This document shows, in pieces, positions 29,170 through 50,936 of a DNA stretch of 64,000 nt; positions within the stretch are counted from its first letter, which is position 1, and each line of letters starts with the position of its first letter. The DNA is taken from NCBI GenBank assembly GCA_963070105.1, contig OY718808.1:620001-684000 (forward strand). Reading direction: 5' to 3'. The position numbers were made by a program, and so were the translations under genes. Below the pieces are notes generated by a model that worked only from the letters and a program-made list of their open reading frames with translations, searched no databases and had not been told where the DNA came from. Source of the DNA: Litomosoides sigmodontis (lineage: Eukaryota; Nematoda; Chromadorea; Rhabditida; Onchocercidae).

Positions 29170-29257
29170 ATAGGAATTTAAAAATCCTCAAAACTTTTTC
29201 ATTTAGAAAACCTGATTTTTGATTTAGGAAAAGTTTTGAGGATTTTTAAATTCCTAT
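29170..29257. repeat. Perfect 29-bp inverted repeat with 30-base loop
   Basis: 29170-29198 and 29229-29257 are exact reverse complements (core AATTTAAAAATCCTCAAAAC). They lie just upstream of the putative exon at 29309, in a likely intron or 5' flank. Confidence 0.9.
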
Positions 29258-29308
29258 GCAATTATTTGTTTAATTTTTTTTTTGCTTTCAAGATGATAGT
29301 TTATTCAG

Positions 29309-30993
29309 GCTAATGGTGGTAATACGGGTGGATCATGCTGCAACGTAACGTTTTGCTTCATTTCACGTCAATTGCGCTACGATTTCTCGTACTGCACGGG
29401 TGTCTTGTCATACAGAGCCGGTTATAAAGTTGCATTCAATCATCTGGAAGCGATTAATTTTCAGGGTTATTATGTGAATTTCAAGGTTAATCCTATCTGA
29501 TACTGTTTGTTATTTTTGTTAAATTATTAAACGTACTGTGCGAACAAATTAGATTGATCAGTTAGATTACTCATCTCTGTTATTTTCTTGTTTGTTCTTA
29601 CTTACTTGAAATGGATATCATTGTAGTTTAGTTAGCTCAACCAGTGGAGCAGGAATACTGCAATCGAGAAAGTATCACGAATAACAAACGTACCGTGTCG
29701 CCATGCAACGATTTCGACATCACTCTGGGACAGTACAAAACAGCCCTTGTTCACGTTATACGCTTGAATGGGTCTTCGTTTGAATAATTAACTGTTTTCT
29801 CTGATGTTCACAAAATATGTATTTGTAGTACTTGCGACTAGTAATTTTAATTAGAGTTATTATTCGTTAGTCTTATAATAGTCATTAATTCAAAGTGAAA
29901 ATATTTTTTGCAGCGACGAGTCATCCGCGTGGATTTATCATCTGCTTAATACTGATGAACAATTTTTCAAGCCTTTAATAAGACGAGTGGCGCTAATGAC
30001 CGGTGAAAACAATTCGAATTATAGTACCAATGCTGCACCGTCAAAACCGTTAGCCGTAGATCCGGCAACACTGTCGTTGTACTCGAATGACCACTCTGAC
30101 CCTTACAGTTTTGCTGCATCAAAATGCTTACCTACAGCACCGTCGCATACGGTGCAATACGGTAATATGAATAGTGAAATAGTACCAGTACGTTACAGCG
30201 AAACAACAAGCGCTTCAACACTTTCCGCACCTTTTACATCATATACCATTGAGCAATCGCAAGTTAGATTTCTTCACATTTTTTTTTACTGTTATTGGCC
30301 TTATTTAACATTGAGAAAAAAACGCATTCCTTTCTCCCCCAATATGCTATCATCAAGGATGGATGGTAAAAGGTGGGAATATTTACAGTCTGCTATTGGT
30401 TTCAATGGCGGAGAAAATTCATGGCAACCTGAAGTTTTCATAGCTCAACAAGAAGCTAAACCATGCTCGGATGTCCCGCAAGCAGTTGCGGTGGAATCGA
30501 CAGCGGTAAGCAATGAAGGATGTACGTATAGGACCGCTGATGAGGCAAATAACAATTGTCGGTTGCAAATCCAAGAATGTTTCAGTGAAGGTATTTTCCA
30601 TTTACCTATCACTTACAGTGGTACTTCCTAGTAGTTCTCCCAATTATTATTCACTCCAGTGAAGCTCTGTGAGTTGAATTAAAGCAGTTTTATGGAGGTT
30701 TATTGCATCTGTCAGCTTAATTAAGTTAGAATATATCTGTAGACATTATTTTTTATGTTTAATTAAGTGATTTAAAGTCATCAGTAAATTACAGCTGGAG
30801 AATTTCTAGAATGAAAAGTAGGCTGGTTGTTTCAGACAACGCACAAGCGAATCAATCGGAAGAGACCACTGGTTCAAACGCTATTAGCTCCATGTATGTC
30901 GTGTCAGAACCGGAAAAAATGGATTCGGAAGGTGTCCCGGAAAAATCCGAATCGCAATATATTCTCAGTGATTTGGATTTGCTTTTTCAGTAA
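29309..30993 (+). CDS. Unrecognised multi-exon protein, possible transcription regulator
   Basis: Exons 29309-29485, about 29635-29779, about 29914-30260, about 30409-30591 and about 30836-30993 (TAA) join in phase with good GT/AG sites. The first part has structured-looking sequence ([56 protein letters not shown]). The rest is long, low-complexity, rich in Ser, Thr, Pro, Asn and Glu, ending SDLDLLFQ, like a transactivation tail. The run GYKV...INFQGYY followed by ALVHVIRL faintly resembles the end of PAS-A plus linker in bHLH-PAS factors. No bHLH region is visible upstream, so I do not assign that family. The 5' end is not determined; exons upstream of 29309 are missing. Confidence 0.45.
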
Positions 30994-32457
30994 TATTTAA
31001 TTTTCAACAACAATTACTGAAAATGTCCTGTCGTGATTTGGTCTCATCTTCAGACAATTACTGTAGCGAATTAAATTTGTCTTGTGAAAAATTCAACCTG
31101 ATCTTGTAAGTGGTGGTTGAGCATCAAGCAGATAATCGATTCTTAGTTTAATTATTTAATAAATTATTAATAAATATTTTTCCTTCCCTATTTCTATTAA
31201 AGTTTATTGTTATTCAAGTGGATGCAGTGAAATGATTCATACATTACACTATATTATTGCTTATGTCTTGAAATATTTTAAATTATCTTTATCTTTCAAT
31301 CCTAATAATTTAATTCAATCTACCTGTTCGAAGAATTTTGAAATAAGGCTTTTAAATAAATTTATTATTAAAGTTACGAAGGCGAAGAGCATGAGAGCAA
31401 AGCATATGTGATGTGATTTGAAACGATAATGTGCAAAGCACTCCTCAAATAGCTACACAAGTGAAATAATCATTTTCAGTAACTTATTTAATCCCAAGCA
31501 TTTCACATGTGAACATAAAAGACCAATTAATTATCTATGAAAAACTACTTTTTCACAAACATGCGCAAATGTTCCACTCGTTTCATAGGCTTTTACAATA
31601 AAAACAAATCGCTACATTCACTTTTCGTCAAATAATTTCACCCGTTTTTAAAGATTTTTCCAAAAATTGTCCTTTGCATAATTATACAAGTTATTGAAAG
31701 TGCTTTACAACTATTCTGATACGATTCACTAATACTTGACATTTGCTTAAAAACTAAAAGTGTGCATCGACTGGTGAAAAATTATCCTTCCAAACGTTTA
31801 GAAAACATTTTTCTCAAAATTCCGGTTATTTAAGTTTGTCAAAATTAAAATTGTCTTTTATGCCTTCTTTTTCAGTTTAACTATCACATAGAGCAGAACT
31901 TTGCCGCTAGGGTCACTTTGCTTTGTCGTTATAAATTATGTTTGCACACTTATCTTTGATATTGCCATAAGAAATTTATTTCAACTCGTCGTACGTGTAA
32001 AAATATAACACAGAATGTCGCTTCTTTTTTCCTGTCATTTTTAATACATCTATCGGCCAACTGGTCAGTCAGTTGGACCGAGCGAAAAACGCACTGTGTT
32101 ATTTGCAGCTTTTTCACATCTACAAAAATTGTTTTTTTGCAAGCGGAAAATTTTTTTAACCAAAATCGCTTCTTTAGCTGCTTGACTTGGTCAGTTAAAA
32201 ATCTAATGAGATTTTTTTCCCAGCAAAAAACCACGAAATGATAAGAAAAGTATGTAAGAGAAAACTCTTGTGTGGAAATTAAATATTATTCAAATATTCT
32301 TATGCAAAAAAAAACGTCCCGTTCGTCCGTCCCAATGTTTTGAATTATTTGAGAAGGTACAACATGTATTAGTATGACTGACCAATTACATTTTGTGGAC
32401 AGTTTGAACTGTCTAAACATAAAGAATTTGAAGGATGAAAATAATGTAAGAGAAAAG
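30994..32457. other. Convergent intergenic region, no gene seen
   Basis: Lies between the stop of the (+) gene and the stop of the (-) Cys-rich gene. AT-rich, with no supported frame. The minus-strand frame at 31950-32234 is Lys/Phe-rich and has no motif. Confidence 0.45.
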
Positions 32458-33982
32458 TTAAGCGTACTTGTACTTAGTGTCATCAATAATCATTTCTTTG
32501 TTCACTGGAACTTCAGTTCCATCTTTTGCAATGCAATTCATGACACTAATACTGCCATCCGACGAGCATGTCATATTGAAATGATCATCCGCTATCCACC
32601 AGGAATCTAGAAATAACATGCTTCCGTTAAATAATTTAGTTCAATTTCAATTTAAAATTAGATGTTGTTGTAGTGGAGCTATAATATGAGTTAGTTTTTC
32701 CTATAGCTCGTAAAACGAGAACATGTGTTCGGTATGCTTGAATTTTGCAGTAATAATATTCATATCTTCTCATTAATGATGCTTAATTCTCAATATTTTT
32801 TATTTAATTTATTACTGATTATTTAATGCTTAATTTCATGCGTTTAATTCGGTTCACATTAAAAAAGTTTCTGCTAAATTGCACATTAACGAGCAACTCA
32901 TGAGGTCAACCAGTAAATTAATTAGCCAAATTGGCATACAATTATTCAAAATAAATGAGACGTGAATTTTGAAAAATCATTTTTCCCGTTTAATTTTTAA
33001 CACTGTTAAGTTATTTCAATTTAAAGGGGAGTAAAAGAAAGAAGTAATTTCTGAAAAAGAACCAAAATTTGATTGAAATTGAAAAATTGATATGAGGAGA
33101 TGAAAAGAAACAACTAATGCAGGATGTTTCAACAGGAAGTGGAGGAGTATTATCAGCAAAAGCTCTCGAAACGTACCGACAGCATGACGTTCGTCGTTTG
33201 AGTCAATGCATTCCGTCACAATAGCACTTCCGCTCTCAGCTCCTTTCCGGATCCCATACATTGCAACCGTTCCATTTTCAAACTTTTCACAGCTGGAAAT
33301 GCCGTCCCTTTCTGGTATAGCGTTATTTACATCAATTACAGCACTTGTATTGCACTTGTGGTACATCTACTTTCATGCGATTACCGCACTTGTACTGCGT
33401 TATGCAAAAAGGTAGGGGTCAAAGTTCACCGTCTGAACACAGAAACACAGACGTAGAAAGAAGTTTGAAGAGAAGCAAAAGGAAATTTAACTAACTTTAC
33501 AATGAATCCACCAATTTCTTTCGATTCACCGACACTTATTTCAACTTCGCCGTCCGCAATGCACGCCACCAATTCCTGCCGTCCACCTTTCGCACATTCG
33601 TATAGAAATGAAGTTTCACGCCATTGCTCACCTGAACATTGTTGCTTGAGGGAAAAGAGATGGAATTTCATCGTACTAGGAAGTTTAATGAGGAAAATTT
33701 AGCAGACAGCAGCGTTTCACACGCATTTCGCACATGTCTCATTAGCATTAGCTGTTTACCGCGCGGATGTTCGCCACATGTTGCATTTTCGTGTACGTTT
33801 CTTTGCATGGCAACCTGTCCATCACTATTTTTCGAGCATATCCATTCGAAATTTCCTTCAATCATACTTGAGTTCATAGGCACCGTGGCACCTGACTGTG
33901 TCTTACAACCTATTATGTCAACCGCCCACGATGCTTCATCATCAGTCATGCTACATTTCATTACAAACGCATTCTTTTCTAC
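32458..33982 (-). CDS. Cys-rich repeat-module protein, probably extracellular (5' end open)
   Basis: Minus-order exons 33982-33760, 33631-33496, 33343-33177 and 32606-32458 (TAA) all join in phase. The product is a string of related modules of about 55 residues with the pattern W-x4-6-F-x-x-x-C ... C-x-x-x-x-G-x-x-(V/I)-P-V ... C. Examples are WRETSFLYECAKGG with VACIADGEVEISVGES, WWIADDHFNMTCSSDG with MNCIAKDGTEVPVNKE, and EGNFEWICSKNSDG. Paired Cys and N-glycosylation-type NxS/T sites suggest a secreted or surface protein. The frame stays open upstream to 34033 (CEEFISQSLQ before the exon), and the upstream signal-peptide exon was not found. It would have to lie across or beyond the large AAT array. 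I recall similar modules in nematode extracellular proteins but cannot name the domain. Confidence 0.55.
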
Positions 33983-34174
33983 CTGTAAACTTTGGCTGAT
34001 AAATTCTTCACATTGAATTTTAAAAGGTATCATTTATTAGCAATGATATTGAACCACGAATACTACTCGCTAAAGCTTAACCATTAAATTCGGGTTGTTG
34101 GAAGGACGAATGTCTCCGCTACGCTAAGATACTACATGTAGCAATTAATAATTTTTTCAAGCATTAATAACAAC

Positions 34175-34967
<793 letters not shown>

Positions 34968-35100
34968 CAATAAAAAAATAATAATAACAATAAAAATAGT
35001 AATGAATGATAATAATAGTTGTAATAATAATGGCGATATAGCAATAATGATAATAGTAACAACAATAGTAGTAAGGATAGCAATGAATAATAATAAAGGA

Positions 35101-37188
35101 AATAAAAATCAGGGAAAACAAACCCAAGTTTCATTATTTTTATAATTGTTACCACCATACACGCATCCTTTGATCGGATTAATTAGGAAATATAAGACTA
35201 GAAGGATTGATTTCATTTCGTTATTTCTCAAATTTGAAATTTACTCAACCATCCTCACGACACTCTCCGCTTAACAACTGGCACAAATTGCTTCCTCCTC
35301 TTCCTTCCTTCCTCCCTCATTGCTTCCTTTCCTTATATTTTCAACCTTTAAACTTTTTTCTTTTTTTTTCAAAACAAACATCTATGTTGAATGAATCAAA
35401 CTTCAGTCTGACTAGCTAACAAACTAATCAATTCAATTCTTTTTTTTTGTTTTCCTACTTTTTGTTTATACTTTAAATGAATGTTTCAGTTAATCGTCAG
35501 TTCACTACTATTTGACGTACTGCAAAATTAGTTCTTATTGCAATCATTTAATTGATTACTGAGCTCACAAATGTATAGTCAATCACTGCAGAACTATTTT
35601 TAATAAGCATGTGATTTTCTTTGAGTTTTTACTTTTTAACTTTACCCTCTTGCTCGTCCAGTTTTTTTCTTCATTTTAACAACTGACAGAAACTGCATTA
35701 TTTACCTAGCCATTTCGTTACCACAAGCGCACTTGTTTGATGGAATAAAATTTTAGCTGAAATCACTTCCCTGAGAAGTCTGTGCAACTCTATTTCAATC
35801 TTACGTTATTGTTCGAAATACCCTACAATTTTAAATTAAGTTACCTCCGATATCATTTTGTCCCTTTATTATCAATAAATTAATAATATATTAATTATAT
35901 TACCAAATAATTAGCCATGAACATGTGCAGCGAAATAATAATAAAGTTATCCCAATTTTGTTCAGTCGTAAGTTGTTTGTTTAAATGACTGAAAATAAAA
36001 ATTTGTTAAACTAATGGTGTAGTTGCAGAACTGCTTCGCTATCCGACAAAGAGAAAGGCATTGAGTAACGGAGTATATCGATCTTAAACAATGGTAATTG
36101 CAATAGTGGAATTCTGATTTTGCAACGAAGCAACGATAATTATTGGCCCATTCTGATAATATATCAAATAAAATATGCTTGTTTATTTAATTCCGTTTTA
36201 TTTCAACTAGAAATTGAATTAAAGTTTGCGTAATTTCAAATTTTGAAATTTTCGCCACATGCAGCATCTAATTTTAATTCTCTTTCAAAATCAAGAGAAT
36301 CCATTATTGTCAACCTGTGAAAAACGATAAATATTAAATAGCATTGGCGATTCGCACACAAATCGTTCATTTAAATTGCCATTTTCGACCAATTTGAAAT
36401 CGGAATTTTTTGAATTAAAATTTAATTAAACCACCTATTATAAGGCTTCAAAAATAATGTGCATTTTTTTGTTGTGCGGAAAAAGCAGTTCCGATCGATA
36501 CATCAAGCAGTAACTAATTAGTCACTGATAAAAAGTTCACTATAGAATCGTCGCATGTCATTGAATGTTGTGGTCAACATCAGTGAAGCAAGTTATTAAC
36601 AGATTTAACAGATTTCAAAAATGAAAAATAAACAATTAAAAGAACTATCATAATTTTAAAAGCAAATGCATTTAACTTAATTTCCAGTTTTTGCTTCAAA
36701 AACTATCTTTTCGTTTGAAAAAAAATTAAAATAATGCTTGGAAAATTAAAATAACGCTTTCATATGCAAATTTAATATTATCACAAACCATAAATCCTCC
36801 TGAAAACTCGAAATTCACAAATTACTTTTATTTTACTTAACGTGATATATTTTTCATTTTCCTCCTCACATATTTAAAATCAGAATTTTTTTTCTTATTA
36901 TTTTGCACCGTTCATCTTTGTTGCACACGTTTAAAGTTAATTAATTACACGTTGCACAATTTCTGGAAAATTCTTTTTTGAGTAAAACAACTAAAAGACT
37001 TAGACGTAGTGAATAAAGGTAGCAAGCAGATTGACTGATATTAAGGAGTAAATAACCGATTTATTTCCTAACTGCAGGATAATGTGAATATTTCAAATAG
37101 AATATATTACTTGAAAATCGACTAACCGATTAATTTGAATAAAATCGTTTTATTTAAAATGCAAAAATCTTTTAAAAAACTGCAATTT
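35101..37188. other. Intergenic, no gene seen
   Basis: AT-rich spacer with many short palindromic AATTT/AAATT runs and no supported coding frame. It could hide the first exon of the Cys-rich gene (minus strand). Confidence 0.45.
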
Positions 37189-40100
37189 TCAAAAATCACT
37201 GGGAGGTCTAAAAATGACAACACGTGTCAATTGTTCTGTAACGGTGTCTAGGGTTTGTAACAGCCTCGACGCAGGTGTATCACCACGTGGTCGCGGCAAA
37301 TTAAGCATTATTAAATCAGCATTTGTTGATTCATTTCTTATTGAACTATTCAATCCAATTGGTGGCTCATTCTGCAACAAAACTTAGTTAAAATGAGCCA
37401 TAAAATTATTAAATTAAACGTTTAATGTTTGAAACTGTCTCAAACGTTCAATGATTTCTTTTATTCCTAATCACACTGCTCTGTTTAGAATCATTTTTAA
37501 ATTTCAAATGTAAATTGCATCAAACTAACCTTATATATCCGTCTGCTTTTCGACTCTTCTTCGTGCTGTGTAATCTCATTAGCGGTTGAAAGTTTAGCAG
37601 CTGAAATTATTGCAAGGAAAGAATTTTTAATTAAATTCGTTTTGCATTTCAGAGGGGAGAAAGTGCTGAAAAAATACGCAGATTTAAAACATACCAAATG
37701 ATATTTAAATTTACCTACCAGAAGATATGAAATTACAAAAGTAATAAGATGTTAGTTCCATATTTTTTAATGCTTTGAATTTGAATAAAACTGCAGTAGC
37801 AGAAGTTATAGTAAGAGAACAACAGCTTTGTATTCTGCTACTATTAGAAAGGAAAGTTAAATCGAATAATTGAATAATACAAAATAAAAGTCTAAATTCA
37901 AGAGGACATAACAAAATGGTTCGCAAAAATTAGTGCAGCAATTAAAGTATTTGTGTGAGAAAATTTCACAAGTGATTTGTTGCTAAAATTATATTGTAAA
38001 ATTCTTGAATTTAATACAGAATCCATTACGAATATTTTATAACAAAGCTGTCATTATAGAATACATTTTTGCATTTTTTTTTCACTAAATTACCAGTTCG
38101 CGTTTTACGACTAATCATGCCTTACTGGCTCTTCTTGTACTCCCAATTATTGCATTGGTAAAGACTCAGGCTTACTAACTGTCGCATTTTTAAAAGAAAA
38201 TTAAAATTTGAGCTGAAGAACTTCAGGCATTCAACAGTTTAAACTTGCCACTTGCAACCGTAGAAAAAACCGCAGAATCTCTGTACACAATGAGAATACG
38301 GTTGATTTTGAATTAAAATAGATGAGGATAATATCAAGTGTAGCTATCTGAACGAATTAGCATAAGCAATGGGAATGAAAAAAATTATTCATACATCCAT
38401 ACGCTGCAATATCATCGGGAGGAACTGGTCGAAAGCTTATGCTATCAGCTTCCAACGATGCTTGATGAATCCGTTTCAAAACTTGGTCTTTGACAACTTC
38501 AATTTCCGTCTCCCTAACCACGACGAATATTCGAACTCTGAGTGAAGCGTTAATTTGTTCAGTAAATACCATTAAAATACGAATAGGTAAAATTTTAAAA
38601 TTAAATAAATGGAACTGTAAGCATGCTTTGATTCAATGCTTGCTTATTTGATTTTAAAAATGAACTTAAGAAAATTTATGTGTTACTTTGCAAATGTCCA
38701 TCGATAATTTCTACAAATAACATAAATAAATGATAGCAAAATATCGTCCCCTTCTACAACCCACCAGAAATCCAATGTGGACTGCAAACTTCCTTCATTA
38801 CACTAAATCAAAACTTAAATCTTTTAAAAATTTCAAACTTCAACCATAATTGATGGGAATTTAAATGATAGGAAAGGAATTAATAAATGACTCTACAAAT
38901 ACATGAAACTAACAACTAAATTGAACGGCACGGGTTTCCATAAATCACCTTTGCATATCAGCAAGCATTTGTCCACTGTTGCCGCAATTCGATTCCACAA
39001 TTCACCCTGCCCGGCATATAAACTACAAAATAAAGTAATTAAATTAAATTTAGCTATTCTGTAAACTTCTACACACGTAGCAGTGATAAATGTAAGCATT
39101 ACAACTATCCGTTAATTTTGCGCAAAGAAAAGCGTTGACAACATTTTTAATAGATTTCTCGAGGGAAACACAAAAGGAAAAAACAGAAGGAATAAGTTGA
39201 ATGCTTCGTTTGCTTTCTTTAACTTCTCATTTTACTGAGATGGAAGAGAAAAACAAAGGGAGAAAATAGGGAATAACTGCCAACAAGTTTGATGAAGCGC
39301 CACATTTCGGAAAATCGATTATAATCGTATTTGGTTTCAGGATCCCTAAACCGGAACATTGAATAACAGCTGAAGCAGTCTCATTCAATTCGCTTAAATT
39401 CTCATACGAAACAACCAAATGATGTGCATTAAGGCATGACTCACCAATCTGAATCGAAATCGAAAGAAAAAGTGAGCACAAAAATTTTGTGACAAAATAA
39501 TTTTCAAAAACAAAGAAAGCGAAATGGAAATAGTTTTTTAACATTTTAAAAACTTTTAAGCAAAAGCCACACGAAGGACACTTGAAATAGAAGCGTTAAA
39601 TATTATGTAAGAGATGAATAGAATACTTAGCTCACATTTGCCAAGCAATTTTTACTTTACGTGTTTTATGGTGTAAAATTGAAAGCATTTTAAATTTGAG
39701 CAGGAAAAATTGAACTATACAAAAAGAGGGGAAAATATGATGCGAACCAACTGTGTGACCGCAACCTCCACTAAGCCTAAATATTCACCGGTATCCGGAT
39801 CATGCGTATGTCCCTGAAAATTACATCCAATTCCGGAATAGTATCTTTGAAAACGAAGAGCATTTCTGCATTTTACACGTACATCTCCAATCAATATTGA
39901 ACATTTATGATTAGTGCTTTAGTAAAACTAAATATTCAAGTTGACTGCTAATATTCCCTATAACAAATAGCATTACAGAAAAGGGTTGACAATTTTTTTT
40001 ACACACTTAATTAGCCCTTTTCTGCCTCATTTTTACAACTGAAAAACACAAAATAGACAAAATTGAAATTAATTAATTAGCAAATACTTCACATAGCACG

Positions 40101-40315
40101 GCAACAATATTTGATGCAGCACCATCTTTAATCCATTCCGCTACAGCAATTAACTTTTGACAATTGACGAGCCATTCGGGATTTTCATCAATTTGCATAA
40201 TTAAAATTTGGGGATACCAATGATGCTCGAAATCTTTATGACTGTAAACGCAACGTAACAAACGATATGCCAATTCAACACGCCATCTTTCGAAATATTC
40301 CCACCACCACCACAT
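37189..40315 (-). CDS. SLC12 (cation-chloride cotransporter) C-terminal domain protein without visible membrane domain
   Basis: Seven exons in minus order: 40315-40088, 39813-39748, 39448-39285, 39022-38903, 38537-38395, 37600-37530 and 37371-37189 (TGA). All junctions keep phase, giving 324 residues from the Met at 40315. Order and motifs follow the SLC12 cytoplasmic domain: HHWYPQILIMQID (compare the WRPQ(L/I)LVL start), CSGLGILKPNTIIIDFP (compare CGLGGMKHNTVV-GWP), KCLLICKGDLW, VRIFVVVRETEIE (compare IRIFTVA), and ADLIMLNLPRPRGD with LDTVTEQLTRVV (compare LVLLNMPGPP and the LTE-L-RV ending). No membrane-spanning exons were found between 40316 and the next gene at 42328. The ATG follows directly after an AG acceptor (TTTTGAAAG|ATG), which may be a trans-splice site or an internal exon start. 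Alternatives are a stand-alone regulatory protein or a truncated gene. Confidence 0.75.
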
Positions 40316-42327
40316 CTTTCAAAAGAGTGAATGAAAACTGAATGTTAATTTTGAATTAATGTATGTATATACGAGACACTTTTAATTAAAAATTTGCCCT
40401 TTTCATAAAATATATTTTAATCTTAGCATTATGAAAAGAAAGGTGATGGGTTATATTTGAAATGAAATAACACTTTTCCAATTCATTAGAAAAGAAATCG
40501 AAATATGTCCGCCATGAATTAGTTCAAAATTGAAAGTCTGTGCTGAATTTATTATCGATTACATTTAATTATTACGCACTTCGCATCGATCGTGGCGATT
40601 AGCTGTCCGGGAGAGAATCGAATCAGGCCGGGACAGGACAGGTGCCGGATGGGGAGTATTTCGTAATGTAATCAAAATTTATGACTGAGTGACGAGTGCT
40701 TTTAACTTTTTCAATAGATGCCAGTGAAATGAATCGACGCCACGTGGCTTACAACAAGTACAGCACTTGTAAGTACCGTTACTCGCGGTATAAATTATTT
40801 CCTTTTTTCTTCTTTGAAACTGTTCAGTTTGCTATCGAAATACTTCTGAGTGATTTGTGAAACTGATCAATTGATCATCGACCACATTTTTCCCTTATCA
40901 TTTGATTTCTAATAAATTAGATGGGTGAGATGAACAGATCACTCAATGTATAAATGTATAACGCTGCTATCGAACACATTTGCCCTCTTACAAGCATTTA
41001 CTCCTTTTCAAAGGCAGCGAGTGAGGACATCATTTCTCCAGCACTTCAATAGTAAATATTCAATTGGAACATGTTTAAATTAGTTGAAAATCAAGATTTG
41101 CTTGGGAGTGAATATCAAATGTTCTACATAAATCAATAGTTCTATGATTTTCTGCCTCCAACCTCATACCAGGAATTTTCTAAATCGGACTGTATGTACT
41201 GCAATGAAAAAGCAACGGCAAAATTGCTTAAAATTAGTCCTTAACAAATCGAACTTACATTTTCTGAAACCTACCCGCACTCCTCCCTCATCAGCAGAGA
41301 TGAAATTTTTACGACATACAGGAAGATAATCAATCCATCAGTCCTCTATTTCGTGTTATCATACGCAACACTTAGTTGATTTGCGATCCAAAATTTCTTT
41401 TTGATGCTATTATATCGACAAGCAGAACGGGTTTTCACCAAGAAATATTACTACTGTAGTCTTTCCAATTAACTAACCATCTTTAAATGACCTTTATCTT
41501 TTAGGCAATTTATTATTGATAACAGCTGGAATTTTAAACAATTTTCTAAAATGTAAATAAACTTGCTTTGGGAAGTCGAAATTATAAAATTGCTAGTAGA
41601 ACTATGACCAAACTTCCTTCTAAGCAAACATAAAATGCTACCGAAAAAGATGACAAATTGCAAACAGCACTTCATATCTGTCCACTTCAAGCTACATCAC
41701 TTCCTGCCATGGCTATGTATAGGTGTACGAAGTTCTATACTAACTGTCAATCCACCCGACAGTCCAAAGGCTCTTGCGGTAATCTTACTCATCTCAGGTA
41801 ATATATTTTGTGCTTTCAACTACGACTTGCATGTAACATAAAAAAAACCAAAAGCACAAAGCTCATACATTAAATGCAGGTCCCCATAGTAGAAGTAACG
41901 AACCAAATAGGCACGAAAGTTGAAGCTAAAAACTTGATTATCGAAAGGGACAAATGAATAAAAACACAATATAGGAATGCTTTAAAGTTTTCAAGATACT
42001 ACCTTATGTGGTAGAGATTCTGCGTACCAAGGATGCAAGCAACAAGTGTTAAAGGTATGACTAATCCACTAAGGGGCTTATTTTGGCAATATTTAACCTG
42101 CGATTCAATTCGATTCAATCCTATTCAGTGTAACACAATGAGCACAATGATTTATGTACCACCGACAAACAAAATTAAAGAAGAGAGCGACATTTGAAAT
42201 ATTTGATTGGCCCTTCATCCATAAGCATCAAAGCGAACATATATCAAGCAGTACAAATATTTTTGTGCAATGCTCCAAAAACGATGAATTGTCCAAGACA
42301 AAAAATTTGCAAAACATTTGTATCTCG
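40316..42327. other. Spacer between SLC12-like and nucleoporin genes
   Basis: Searched on the minus strand for hydrophobic exons that could supply SLC12 membrane helices. None are convincing. The frames at 41144-41329, 41469-41690 and 41635-41841 have no motif. A locally more GC-rich patch lies at about 40585-40650, but it does not fold into a tRNA that I can recognise. Confidence 0.45.

Positions 42328-50936
<8,609 letters not shown>

Noticed and set aside
29309..30260. bHLH-PAS transcription factor assignment
   Set aside because: The likeness to a PAS-A end is only a few residues, and no basic helix-loop-helix region is visible upstream, so the family is not claimed.
40560..40660. GC-richer patch considered as a tRNA gene
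   Set aside because: I could not find a cloverleaf with a T-loop consensus or acceptor pairing. No tRNA elsewhere in the window was convincing either.
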